A DNA stretch of 64,000 bases from Ruminococcus sp. (GCA_015066785.1 SVNT01000003.1:150871-214870), one strand, 5' to 3'. Positions 24,838 to 32,637 are shown, counted from the first letter of the stretch. Notes: generated by a model from the letters alone, not told the origin. Translations and numbers: made by a program.

Positions 24838-25761
24838 ATGTACGGTCTTTACGGAAACAGAACCACCCTTGAAATGCTGAAAACCACCCTTGCGGGAGGG
24901 CGTGCGTCACACTCGTATCTCATACACGGCGATAAAGGCGTCGGCAAGAAAACCCTTGCCGCAGGCATTGCGTCGGAGCTTACGGGATGCACAAATGTCC
25001 ATGCTCACCCCGATGTGATATGGGCACAGCACGAAGGCAAGCTCGGAGGGTTCAAGGTTGAATATGTAAGAAGTCTTCTTACAGACGCTTTTATACTCCC
25101 GAACAACGCTGACAGAAAGGTATACATTTTCACCGACTGCGACAATATGAACGCATTTGCACAGAATGCACTTCTCAAGGTAGTGGAAGAACCTCCCGAA
25201 TTTACATACTTTATTTTCACGGTATCGAACAGGGACAATATCCTTCCGACCATTCTTTCGAGAGTTATATCAATCGGATTGTCCGAATGTTCCGACGAGG
25301 AATGCAGAACTGCACTTGCGGAAAAGGATTATTCCCCCGAAGAAATCGAAGATGCCGTTTCGGCGTTTCACGGGAATGTCGGGATGTGTATAGCGTATCT
25401 TTCTGACGAGGCACTGAAGAACTCCACGCAGACGGCCAGAAATATTGCAATGAGTCTTGCGCAGGGGAATGAATACGGACTTTTGAAGGCGTTCGGCGAG
25501 GCTGAATCGGACAGAGCGTATTTAAAGAATGTTATCGTTATGCTGGATAAGATAGTGCGTGACGCTTCGGCTTTCAGATACGGCGGAAGAATGATAGGCT
25601 GTTCTTACGAGGCGGCAAAGACGCTTAGCGGAAAATATACGATAAAACAGCTTGATTCAATACACAATATACTTACCGAAACTGTTTCGGAGCTTGGAAA
25701 AAATGTCGGGATATCAATAGAAACCGCATCGCTTTGTGGCAGGATATTCGATGGAAAATAG
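24838..25761 (+). CDS. holB: DNA polymerase III, delta' subunit
   Basis: A 307-residue AAA+ clamp-loader subunit. Walker A is GDKGVGKKT and the family stretch NALLKVVEEPP followed by the sensor ILSRV is present. It helps load the beta sliding clamp on DNA. The start at 24838 follows the previous stop by one base and has an AAAGG site inside the darA end. The holB position between darA and ricT is a strong mark of Firmicutes gene order; tmk and yaaR, usually in this cluster, are missing here. Confidence 0.93.
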   Translation: MYGLYGNRTTLEMLKTTLAGGRASHSYLIHGDKGVGKKTLAAGIASELTGCTNVHAHPDVIWAQHEGKLGGFKVEYVRSLLTDAFILPNNADRKVYIFTDCDNMNAFAQNALLKVVEEPPEFTYFIFTVSNRDNILPTILSRVISIGLSECSDEECRTALAEKDYSPEEIEDAVSAFHGNVGMCIAYLSDEALKNSTQTARNIAMSLAQGNEYGLLKAFGEAESDRAYLKNVIVMLDKIVRDASAFRYGGRMIGCSYEAAKTLSGKYTIKQLDSIHNILTETVSELGKNVGISIETASLCGRIFDGK

Positions 25762-25774
25762 TAAGGAGAAATAT

Positions 25775-26635
25775 ATGACTGAAATAATAGGAGTACGATT
25801 TAAAAGCATCGGAAAGATTTATTACTTTTCACCGGGTGAGCTTAAAATTCCCGTGGGTGAAAAGGTAATCGTCGAAACCTCAAGAGGCGTTGAATGCGGG
25901 GAGGTTGTAGTCGAGAACAAGATGGTCAGGGATGAAAACATCACAGCACCGCTGAAGTCTGTCATAAGAATTGCAGACAAGAAGGATATGGCGACCATTG
26001 AAAACAACAAGAAAAAAGAAGAGGACGCATTCAAGGTATGTCAGGAGAAGATACTCAAGCATAAGCTTGATATGAAACTTGTTGAGGTTGAATGTACCTT
26101 CGACAACAGCAAGCTGCTTTTCTATTTCACGGCGGAAAACAGAGTTGACTTCCGTGAGCTTGTAAAAGACCTTGCGTCTGTTTTCAGGACGAGAATAGAA
26201 CTCCGTCAGATAGGCGTCCGTGACGAAGCGAAAATGCTCGGCGGTCTCGGAATATGCGGAAGACCGTTCTGCTGTAACGACTTTCTCGGAGAGTTTCAGC
26301 CTGTGTCAATCAAAATGGCAAAGGAGCAGGGACTTTCCCTCAACCCTACAAAGATTTCAGGTACCTGTGGACGACTTATGTGCTGTCTGAAGTACGAGCA
26401 GGAAAGCTATGAAGATTTACTCCGTACAACGCCGAAGGTGAATGCATATGTGCAGACTCCCGACGGAAACGGATATGTCGAGGAAGTAAACCTCATAACA
26501 GGAAAGCTGAAGGTCAAGCCTGAAAATTCCGATGGGGCATCAACTATTTACAACAAGAAGGATGTCCAGGTCATAAAGGACGGAGTTGTCAAGGTGAACA
26601 AGGACGAGCTTCGTGCGCTCAAGGGGCTTGAATAA
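25775..26635 (+). CDS. ricT: RicT (YaaT), PSP1-domain iron-sulfur regulatory protein
   Basis: A 286-residue protein with a PSP1 domain. The cysteine cluster GICGRPFCC plus GTCGRLMCC matches RicT, which with RicA and RicF forms an iron-sulfur complex that controls RNase Y specificity and sporulation or biofilm development in Bacillus. The ATG at 25775 follows AAGGAG; an in-frame extension to 25736 lies in the holB end. No ricA or ricF gene is visible in this window. Confidence 0.93.
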   Translation: MTEIIGVRFKSIGKIYYFSPGELKIPVGEKVIVETSRGVECGEVVVENKMVRDENITAPLKSVIRIADKKDMATIENNKKKEEDAFKVCQEKILKHKLDMKLVEVECTFDNSKLLFYFTAENRVDFRELVKDLASVFRTRIELRQIGVRDEAKMLGGLGICGRPFCCNDFLGEFQPVSIKMAKEQGLSLNPTKISGTCGRLMCCLKYEQESYEDLLRTTPKVNAYVQTPDGNGYVEEVNLITGKLKVKPENSDGASTIYNKKDVQVIKDGVVKVNKDELRALKGLE

Positions 26636-26656
26636 TCGGAAAGGAAGGAAAAAGAA

Positions 26657-27535
26657 ATGGGAGAAGTAATTCATACAGTCGGCAACACCGCCAAAAAGGT
26701 GAAAAATCTCGTTATATGGATAGTGGTTGCGCTTATTGCGATAATCCTTATCTCGCAGTCATTCGTTATTGTTGAGGCAGGACATACGGGAGTTGTCACG
26801 ACATTCGGAGAGGTAAGTGCAAATGTCCTCACGGAAGGACTGCACGCAAAAATTCCTTTTGTGCAGAAGGTAATCATCATTGATAACCGTGTGCTCAAGA
26901 CCGATGTCGAATCGACAAGCGCATCGAAAGACCTCCAGACGATATACGCTGTGGTGTCGCTCAATTACAGGGTAAGAAACGACCAGTCGGCAAATATCTA
27001 TAAGAATGTCGGAGTTAATTTCGACAATGTAATCGTAAAGCCGGCGGTGCAGGAATGTGTGAAGTCAATCACCGCTAAATTCACAGCGGAAGAGCTTATC
27101 ACAAACCGCCCGATAGTATCGGCGCAGATGGAAGAAGCGCTCGCTGAAAAAATCAATCCTTACGGACTTGATATTGAAGTCTTCAACATCATCAACTTTG
27201 AATTCTCGGAGGAATTCAACGCAGCAATCGAAGCAAAGCAGACTGCACAGCAGCAGGCCCTCAAGGCTGAACAGGACCTCGCAAGAGTAAAGATTGAGGC
27301 TGAGCAGACGGTAGAAAAGGCGAGAGCAGAGGCTGAGGCATACAGACTCAAGAGCCAGGAAATCACAGAGCAGATGCTCCGTATGGAATACATAAATAAG
27401 TGGGACGGAAGACTCCCGACGGTAGTTTCTGACGGAACGAATATCCTCGATATAGGCGGAATGCTCGACAGCGGAAATACTCCGACGGGTAACAATAATA
27501 CAAACGCAAACAGCGAAACGGATACTCAGGAATAA
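26657..27535 (+). CDS. SPFH/Band 7 (prohibitin-like) membrane protein
   Basis: A 292-residue protein with an N-terminal transmembrane helix (about residues 18-40, VIWIVVALIAIILI) and an SPFH domain (about 45-210, beginning VIVEAGHTGVVTTFGEV), then a coiled coil rich in Glu, Ala and Gln (about 200-245) and an Asn/Thr-rich tail. SPFH proteins build ring-shaped membrane scaffolds and often guard proteases such as FtsH. AAGGAAGG precedes the start. It is 21 bp after ricT. Confidence 0.9.
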   Translation: MGEVIHTVGNTAKKVKNLVIWIVVALIAIILISQSFVIVEAGHTGVVTTFGEVSANVLTEGLHAKIPFVQKVIIIDNRVLKTDVESTSASKDLQTIYAVVSLNYRVRNDQSANIYKNVGVNFDNVIVKPAVQECVKSITAKFTAEELITNRPIVSAQMEEALAEKINPYGLDIEVFNIINFEFSEEFNAAIEAKQTAQQQALKAEQDLARVKIEAEQTVEKARAEAEAYRLKSQEITEQMLRMEYINKWDGRLPTVVSDGTNILDIGGMLDSGNTPTGNNNTNANSETDTQE

Positions 27536-27558
27536 TATAACACGAGGGGAGCTTTTAT

Positions 27559-28959
27559 ATGGCTGAAATGAACTCGACGACAGAACAGAAAATGAGGGTT
27601 GACGGAAAACTTGTTATTACACTCGGAGATATGGGAAGAGATGCATATCTCACAATTTACAATGCCGAAAACGGTGGCCGTGAGGTTACTATTGCTGATG
27701 TAAGGGCGGAAATGCTCAGGCTCGGTATCAAGTTCGGAATTGACGAGCAGGAAATCGAAAATGCAGTCAACAGCAAGGATGGTAAAAAACATTGTATCGC
27801 AAAATGTCAGCCTCCCGTAAACGGAGTTGACGGAACCATAACATATCTTTTCCCCCGTGAGCAGGTTCTCACATTCAAGGAAGACGAAAACGGCCTTGTT
27901 GACTACAAGGACCTCGGAAGTATCAACAATATTGTTTCGGGTGCGACTATTGCGGAAATTACTCTGCCCACAAAGGGAGAGCCCGGAATAAGCGTAAAGA
28001 AGGTTGAAATCCCGCAGGTTCCCGGAAGTCCTGCACCGTTTGTTGTCGGAAAGAATACTGCACTCAGTGCTGACGGACAGAGCATCGTTGCTACCTGCGA
28101 CGGTCACATCCGTTGGGACAACAACAAGTTTGTCATCGACGATGTCGTTACCGTATCGGAGGTTGACGCATCTGTCGGAAACCTTGATTTTATCGGAAGT
28201 ATTGTTGTAAAGGGCGACGTTCTTGACGGCTTTAAAGTAAGCGCAAAGAAGAGCATTACCGTAAACGGAAATGCCTGCGGCGCTACACTTGAGGCGGGTG
28301 AAAACCTTACAATCAAGCTCGGAAGTATCAACTCGACGATTGTATGTCACGGTGATGTCAATATCGGTTTCTGCGAAAGCTCGAAGATTACCTGCGACGG
28401 CTCGCTTAAATCAAATGCGTATGTGCTCTGCGACATTTACTGTGGAGGTACGCTTGAGGCGTCAGGCTCGAAGGGCGTAGTTATGGGCGGAAAGTGCGTT
28501 GTTCTCCAGAATATGACGGTCAACAATCTCGGTGCGGATACATTTATACCGACTATGATTACCGTCGGTGACAATGCGGTACTTACAGCCGAAAAGACCG
28601 AAAACGCACAGAAGATAGAAAAGCTGATGGAGCAGGTAACCATCGCTGGACAGATGATTGAAATTCTCAAGGCGAAGAAGAAGGAGCTTGGCTCTCTTCC
28701 TCCCGAAAGAGAAGAAATGCTCGTCAATACTACACGCTCAAAGGTCCAGAACCAGATGGAAATCGGAAAGCTCAAGCGTCGTAATGATGAAATAGATGAG
28801 TTCCTTGAGGACAGAGAAAATCTTTCGATTGAAGTAAAGAGAAATGTATTCCCGGGAGTTAAGGTAAACATCAATAACTGCAACCATGTTTTCAACAACC
28901 AGTACTGCAAGTGCAAAATCTGTCTTGATGAAAACGGTATGCTGCAGATTCTTACATAA
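27559..28959 (+). CDS. FapA-like (DUF342) protein
   Basis: A 466-residue protein with the DUF342/FapA layout: a central right-handed beta-helix of repeated short strands (about residues 150-330) then a coiled coil (about 355-420). Family motifs such as VVKGDVLDGFKVSAK and LTIKLGS are visible. Such proteins are linked to flagellar assembly or to RNA-binding and cell-shape factors in other bacteria. The ATG follows GAGGGGAG. It sits in a row after the SPFH gene, without flagellar genes nearby. Confidence 0.88.
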   Translation: MAEMNSTTEQKMRVDGKLVITLGDMGRDAYLTIYNAENGGREVTIADVRAEMLRLGIKFGIDEQEIENAVNSKDGKKHCIAKCQPPVNGVDGTITYLFPREQVLTFKEDENGLVDYKDLGSINNIVSGATIAEITLPTKGEPGISVKKVEIPQVPGSPAPFVVGKNTALSADGQSIVATCDGHIRWDNNKFVIDDVVTVSEVDASVGNLDFIGSIVVKGDVLDGFKVSAKKSITVNGNACGATLEAGENLTIKLGSINSTIVCHGDVNIGFCESSKITCDGSLKSNAYVLCDIYCGGTLEASGSKGVVMGGKCVVLQNMTVNNLGADTFIPTMITVGDNAVLTAEKTENAQKIEKLMEQVTIAGQMIEILKAKKKELGSLPPEREEMLVNTTRSKVQNQMEIGKLKRRNDEIDEFLEDRENLSIEVKRNVFPGVKVNINNCNHVFNNQYCKCKICLDENGMLQILT

Positions 28960-28971
28960 AAAGGTGATAGT

Positions 28972-29364
28972 ATGAAAGTGGATTTTCCTCACGTATGGAC
29001 AGACAAAAAGCGCACGATTTTCGGACTTCCGATTTCGTTCACACGCTACATTCTTACCGAAACAAAGCTGATTACACGCACGGGTTTCCTGAATATTTCG
29101 GAGGATGAAATAGAGCTTTACAAGATTACCGACAAGAAGCTCCTTCTTCCTTTCGGACAGAGAATGTTCGGATGCGGTACGATTGAGATTTCTTCAAAAG
29201 ATACCGATACTCCCGTAAAGAAAATATGCTCCGTCAAAAAGACGAGAGAGGTTATGGATTTACTGGATAAGCACATCGACATACAGCGTGACAAGTACAA
29301 TGTCAGAGGCCGTGATATGTACGGCTCTGCAGATGAAGACTGCGATTGCGACGGCAATGCATAG
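28972..29364 (+). CDS. Small PH-domain-like protein (YdbT-type)
   Basis: A 130-residue protein. The middle (about 20-100) has the pattern of the bacterial PH domain found in YdbT-like proteins (WTDKKRTIFGLPISFTRY, then LTETKLITRTGFLN). The C-terminal tail is Cys/Asp-rich (DEDCDCDG). There is no membrane helix, so it should be cytoplasmic. AAAGGTGATAG precedes the ATG. It is the last gene of the cluster, and a strong terminator follows. Confidence 0.78.
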   Translation: MKVDFPHVWTDKKRTIFGLPISFTRYILTETKLITRTGFLNISEDEIELYKITDKKLLLPFGQRMFGCGTIEISSKDTDTPVKKICSVKKTREVMDLLDKHIDIQRDKYNVRGRDMYGSADEDCDCDGNA

Positions 29365-29368
29365 TATT

Positions 29369-29402
29369 GAAAACCGACGGATTTTTATCCGTCGGTTTTT
29401 TA
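29369..29402 (+). terminator. Terminator of the yaaO-to-PH operon
   Basis: Stem AAAACCGACGGA with a 6-base loop and a TTTTTTA tail, 5 bases after the stop at 29364. Confidence 0.9.
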
Positions 29403-29513
29403 TATAAATGCGGTAAATTCCGCTTTTTTAGGACTTTTCGTACAAAAAAATAATTCCTATTGTTGCTAAAATGCAATTATTGTATAATTTTATCGGATTA
29501 TATGATGAAAAGA

Positions 29514-29542
29514 TTGACAAATTAACAATTTGTTTATATAAT
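29514..29542 (+). promoter_or_regulatory. Consensus promoter of hup
   Basis: TTGACA (29514-29519), 17-bp spacer, TATAAT (29537-29542): perfect consensus, in very AT-rich surroundings. A perfect palindrome ACAAATT-aac-AATTTGT (29517-29533) is nested in the -35/spacer region. Confidence 0.85.
29517..29533. promoter_or_regulatory. Palindrome inside the hup promoter
   Basis: Perfect 7-bp inverted repeat ACAAATT / AATTTGT with a 3-base centre, spanning the -35 box and spacer. It is a candidate operator controlling HU and the H1-like gene that follows. Confidence 0.4.
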
Positions 29543-29604
29543 ACTAACATAAGCTATATTTAGCGTACTTTAGGGAATAAAATAATTATACGGAGGAAAT
29601 GATT

Positions 29605-29895
29605 ATGACAAAGTCAGAACTTATTTCAGTAGTTGCATCCAAGACAGAAATGACAAAGAAGGATGCTGAAAAGGTAGTTAATGCAGTATTGGATGGCATT
29701 ACAGAATCACTCGTTAAGGGTGAAAAGGTACAGCTCGTTGGTTTCGGTACATTCGAAGTTCGTGACCGCAAGGCGAAGGAAGCTATCAACCCCGCAACAA
29801 AGAAAATGGTTAAGGTTCCTGCAAGAAAGGCTCCTGCATTCAAGGCAGGTAAGGCTCTCAAGGATGCAGTAGATACAAAGAAGAAATCCAAGTAA
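29605..29895 (+). CDS. hup: HU-type nucleoid protein
   Basis: A 96-residue HU protein, close to the family length of about 90, with the core GEKVQLVGFGTFEVRDR and the DNA-binding arm KKMVKVPARKAPAFKAGK; the last residues are Lys-rich (DTKKKSK). ATG at 29605 is 8 bases after CGGAGG; the ATG at 29599 is too close to it. It binds and bends DNA without sequence preference. The next gene encodes another, unusual basic DNA-associated candidate. Confidence 0.96.
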   Translation: MTKSELISVVASKTEMTKKDAEKVVNAVLDGITESLVKGEKVQLVGFGTFEVRDRKAKEAINPATKKMVKVPARKAPAFKAGKALKDAVDTKKKSK

Positions 29896-29916
29896 TTATC
29901 TGGAAGGAGAATGATT

Positions 29917-30504
29917 ATGGCTCAGAATGATAAGAAGATCGAAAAGGTAGTAAAGGCAGAAGCTCCTAAGGCAGCAGCTCCTGCAGCAGAAAAGAAGGCA
30001 GAAGTTAAGGCAGAAGTTAAGGCTGAAGCTAAGAAGCCCGCAGCTAAGAAGGCAGCAGCTAAGAAGCCCGCTGCAAAGAAACCCGCAGCAGCAAAGAAGG
30101 CTCCTGCAAAGAAGCCTGCTGCTAAGAAGACAGCAGCAAAGAAGGCTCCTGCTAAGAAGTCGGAAAAGAAGGCTGAACTCACATACGAAGTTCTTTTCTC
30201 AGCATTCGAAAAGAAGTTCAAGGGCACAGCAGTTGACAAGAACGCTGATGTTTCAGTTGAAGTATTTGTTTACGGCGCTTTCGAAGGTAAGTTCTACCTC
30301 AAGGCTAACGAAGACAAGAAGGGCGTTCTCGCTATCAAGCCTTACGACTACCAGAACGCTGATGTTGCAGTAAGAGCATCAACAGAAACAGTAGAAAAGA
30401 TTTCGGCAGGAAAGCTCAGCATAGTTGACGCTATCTCAAGCGGCGCTGTTGAGGTTTCAGGCGATCTCACAAAGGCATTCCAGCTCAAGAATCTCGCAAA
30501 GTAA
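29917..30504 (+). CDS. Histone-H1-like basic tail fused to an SCP2-like domain
   Basis: A 195-residue protein. Residues about 1-87 are almost all Lys, Ala and Pro (repeats such as AAKKPAAKK), like eukaryotic H1 and bacterial H1-like DNA-binding tails, and should be disordered and basic. Residues about 88-195 resemble an SCP2 sterol-carrier fold (YGAFEGKFYLKANEDKKG, then GKLSIVDAISSGAVEVSGD). The ATG at 29917 is 7 bases after GGAAGGAG. It is 21 bp after hup and shares its promoter, so it may act with HU at the nucleoid; the ligand of the SCP2-like part is unknown. Confidence 0.8.
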   Translation: MAQNDKKIEKVVKAEAPKAAAPAAEKKAEVKAEVKAEAKKPAAKKAAAKKPAAKKPAAAKKAPAKKPAAKKTAAKKAPAKKSEKKAELTYEVLFSAFEKKFKGTAVDKNADVSVEVFVYGAFEGKFYLKANEDKKGVLAIKPYDYQNADVAVRASTETVEKISAGKLSIVDAISSGAVEVSGDLTKAFQLKNLAK

Positions 30505-30520
30505 TTATTTCACAAATAAC

Positions 30521-30558
30521 AAAACCCGTGGAGAGATCCACGGGTTTTTATTTTTTAA
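30521..30558. terminator. Bidirectional terminator after the H1-like gene
   Basis: Stem AAAACCCGTGGA with a 4-base loop and flanking A/T tracts, between the convergent H1-like and lipoprotein genes. Confidence 0.88.
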
Positions 30559-31070
30559 AGCTCAACGATATAGTCTATTTCCTCTGAGTCGAGAAATTCC
30601 GCCAAGGCGTTGTATGCTTTGAGCGTTGCGTTTGCATCGTGGATAACAACCGTTACCGCACCGTTTTCTTTCGCTTTGTCAATCATATTGTAGAGGGAAT
30701 AGAGGGAGATTTCTCTGTTGTTACAGATGTATTTGTCTTCGTTGATTGTTACTTCGATTATTTCTGTGTCGGTATGCTCGGGATTTCCGCCTGCCTCCTC
30801 GTCATACGGAACATCTGTGGAGACGCTTGCGGTCGTTCCCGAAGATGTGACCATCGTTGTTTTGGGTGGCTCGGTAGTTGTAGCTTTGGTGGTTGTAGCC
30901 TTTGGCGCAGTGGTTGTTTTCGCCGTTGTTGTGGTCTGAGCGCCCGAGGTCAGCATGGGATATTTGTCGCTCAGGATTTTATCCTGTTCGTCACAACCCG
31001 TTGCGCCCATAAATGTGATTGAACAGATGAACGCACCGATTAATGCGTATATGCGCTTATTCGTTGCCAT
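30555..31070 (-). CDS. Lipoprotein with an ExbD-like periplasmic-type domain
   Basis: A 171-residue lipoprotein. The signal ends in a lipobox GATGC (Cys26), followed by a long Thr-rich linker (about 45-85, rich in TTT). The C-terminal domain (about 103-171; EVTINEDKYICNNREISL) is similar to the ExbD/TolR C-terminal fold and to that of the next upstream gene (30-40 percent identical by eye). There is no transmembrane Asp, so it cannot carry protons itself. The start overlaps the upstream gene by 14 bases. Role inferred from neighbours. Confidence 0.75.
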   Translation of the reverse strand: MATNKRIYALIGAFICSITFMGATGCDEQDKILSDKYPMLTSGAQTTTTAKTTTAPKATTTKATTTEPPKTTMVTSSGTTASVSTDVPYDEEAGGNPEHTDTEIIEVTINEDKYICNNREISLYSLYNMIDKAKENGAVTVVIHDANATLKAYNALAEFLDSEEIDYIVEL

Positions 31071-31497
31071 TTGCAGTCACCTCTATATATCGGATGTTGT
31101 TTTCTTTCAAGGCGTTTATAAGCTGTGTATATGCCTTCTGCGACGCATTGTCGTCGGTGATTTTTACGGGAGTTTTTTCTTCCGCCGAAACAAGCTCTGC
31201 AATAAGGTCGTCGAGTGAAATTTCACGATTCTGATATATATAGCTGTTTTCCGAGATTGTCACTTCGGTATAGACGATTTCGTTGGTAGCGATAGTTGTT
31301 TCTTCGGGGAGAGTTGTGGTTTCCACGGTAGCGTCTGCCATAACGGAGCCGTCACCCTCGCCGTCGCCCTTTCCACCGCCAAATCCTAACCCTCCGAATC
31401 CGAGGAGGAGAAGAATGATTGCTATTATGGCGATTGCGATAACCGCAATGAGAAGAATTGTTGCAATGCTTACAGAACCTCTGGCTTTTCGTTTCAT
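31057..31497 (-). CDS. Membrane-anchored ExbD-like domain protein
   Basis: A 146-residue protein with one transmembrane helix (about 9-33, no acidic residue), a Gly/Asp-rich stalk (about 35-55), a Thr-rich stretch (ETTTLPEETT) and an ExbD-like domain (about 78-143; EVTISENSYIYQNREISL, then DNASQKAY). It lacks the proton-carrying Asp of true ExbD, so it is more likely a stator partner or sensor. It starts 3 bp after the upstream stop, with GGAGGAATAA as ribosome site. Confidence 0.75.
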   Translation of the reverse strand: MKRKARGSVSIATILLIAVIAIAIIAIILLLLGFGGLGFGGGKGDGEGDGSVMADATVETTTLPEETTIATNEIVYTEVTISENSYIYQNREISLDDLIAELVSAEEKTPVKITDDNASQKAYTQLINALKENNIRYIEVTANGNE

Positions 31498-31500
31498 CGG

Positions 31501-32082
31501 TTATTCCTCCTCAAACATTGACATATCGGTTTCGGAAATGAAAAGATGCGGATATTCTTCCTTCAGGCTTTCGAAAACTTCCTTTGTCTGCTTGTATGCA
31601 GAGGCTGTTCCGCCCTCAGATGCGTTGTATACAAATTCACAGAGTATAGTGTCACTCTCGTCGTAGCCACGCTCGTCGAATACGGTGAGAAGTTCGCTCA
31701 CCATTGCATCTTCGTTTCCGCTTTTGATTTCGTGCGTCTTTTTGTCGTTTGAATATATATCGAGAGTCCATTTTCCCGAGGACATATTCAGCTTGATTTT
31801 CATACTTCTGCCCGACGAAAACTCTCCTATACCGATGATGTTCTGAACTGCACGCTCATCGGACTGCTTTGCCTCGTCGAGAAATTTTTCAGCCTCGTCG
31901 AGTTTTTCTTCGACCTCTGCTGAAAGGGCGTCGTATTCCGCAACAATCTGCGCTTGTTCTTCCTGCATTGACGCCTGGAGTTCATTCGTTTCAAAATGCG
32001 AAAAGAGTATGAAAAAGAAGAGGAGTATCAGCACAACATCGAGCAACGATGTGAAGTCAAGTATGATTTCTCTTTTTGTCAT
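31501..32082 (-). CDS. ExbD/TolR-like motor subunit with a coiled coil
   Basis: A 193-residue protein with one N-terminal transmembrane helix (about 6-30). The sequence LLDVVLILLFFF carries an Asp at residue 15, which matches the proton-carrying Asp of ExbD/TolR. Next is a coiled coil (about 37-75) and a long extracytoplasmic domain to the C-terminus (EEYPHLFIS near the end). The ATG at 32082 follows AGGTGA; the GTG at 32091 touches the upstream stop. With the upstream ExbB-like channel it should form a proton-driven stator. Confidence 0.82.
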   Translation of the reverse strand: MTKREIILDFTSLLDVVLILLFFFILFSHFETNELQASMQEEQAQIVAEYDALSAEVEEKLDEAEKFLDEAKQSDERAVQNIIGIGEFSSGRSMKIKLNMSSGKWTLDIYSNDKKTHEIKSGNEDAMVSELLTVFDERGYDESDTILCEFVYNASEGGTASAYKQTKEVFESLKEEYPHLFISETDMSMFEEE

Positions 32083-32091
32083 ATCGTTCAC

Positions 32092-32526
32092 CTATTTTTT
32101 CAGAATTTTCTTTGCTCTTGCAATCTGGTTTTCAATAAAAGGCTGACAGAGTGCGTTGATGATTTTTCCGCCTATCGAGAAGATTATTCCCCACGCAGTA
32201 GATGTGAGGGCGAAGAAGAAGTTGTTCTTTATCTCCGATAAATCTCCCGACATATCTAGGCTAAGAAGGGCGGCAACTGTGCCGAACATTCCGAGAAGGG
32301 GGAAGATTGAAATAATCGTGACAAAAAGGGTGTAGATTATATCAAGCAGATAGTACATTTTGTTCTTGAGGTTTTTGCCACCGTCGGATTCGAAATCCTT
32401 GTGGATTATCCATGCGAGTATAACCGAAACGGCAAGGAAAGTGACCGCAAAAACAGCGGCAATTATAATGAAAAGGTTTTCGCCAATACTGCCTGTCATA
32501 ATGTCCCAGTAGTTAATCTGTTCCAT
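32092..32526 (-). CDS. ExbB/TolQ/MotA-like proton channel subunit
   Basis: A 144-residue protein with three transmembrane helices (about 17-42, 58-90 and 103-131). The family text LGMFGTVAALL (T83) and ALTSTAWGI (T108/T110) are the conserved channel-lining Thr positions of the ExbB/TolQ family. It is the minimal form with only a short cytoplasmic loop. CGGAGG precedes the start, and a consensus-like promoter follows on the minus strand. It is first in the four-gene operon. Confidence 0.88.
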   Translation of the reverse strand: MEQINYWDIMTGSIGENLFIIIAAVFAVTFLAVSVILAWIIHKDFESDGGKNLKNKMYYLLDIIYTLFVTIISIFPLLGMFGTVAALLSLDMSGDLSEIKNNFFFALTSTAWGIIFSIGGKIINALCQPFIENQIARAKKILKK

Positions 32527-32556
32527 AATTCTTCCTCCGAAAAATAAGTTTTATTA

Positions 32557-32585
32557 ATTATACCATAATACAACAGATTTTTCAA
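32557..32585 (-). promoter_or_regulatory. Promoter of the ExbB-ExbD-like operon
   Basis: Minus strand TTGAAA (32585-32580), 17-bp spacer, TATAAT (32562-32557), giving a leader of about 25 bases. It lies directly behind the terminator of the tRNA-Arg gene. Confidence 0.75.
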
Positions 32586-32596
32586 TGTCGGATGAA

Positions 32597-32630
32597 AATA
32601 AAAACCGTTCCGCAAAAAGCGGAACGGTTG
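32597..32630 (-). terminator. Terminator of tRNA-Arg
   Basis: Minus strand stem AACCGTTCCGC with a 5-T loop and a TTTTTATTTT tail, 8 bases after the tRNA 3' end. Confidence 0.9.
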
Positions 32631-32637
32631 AGCGTTT

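Noticed and set aside
29950..30170. Short repeats in the H1-like gene, considered as a CRISPR or minisatellite
   Set aside because: They follow codon triplets for Lys, Ala and Pro, have irregular length and no spacers; they are low-complexity coding sequence.
30555..32526. Zorya-type phage-defence system based on MotA/MotB-like genes
   Set aside because: No OmpA/peptidoglycan-binding domain, long ExbB tail, helicase or nuclease gene is present.
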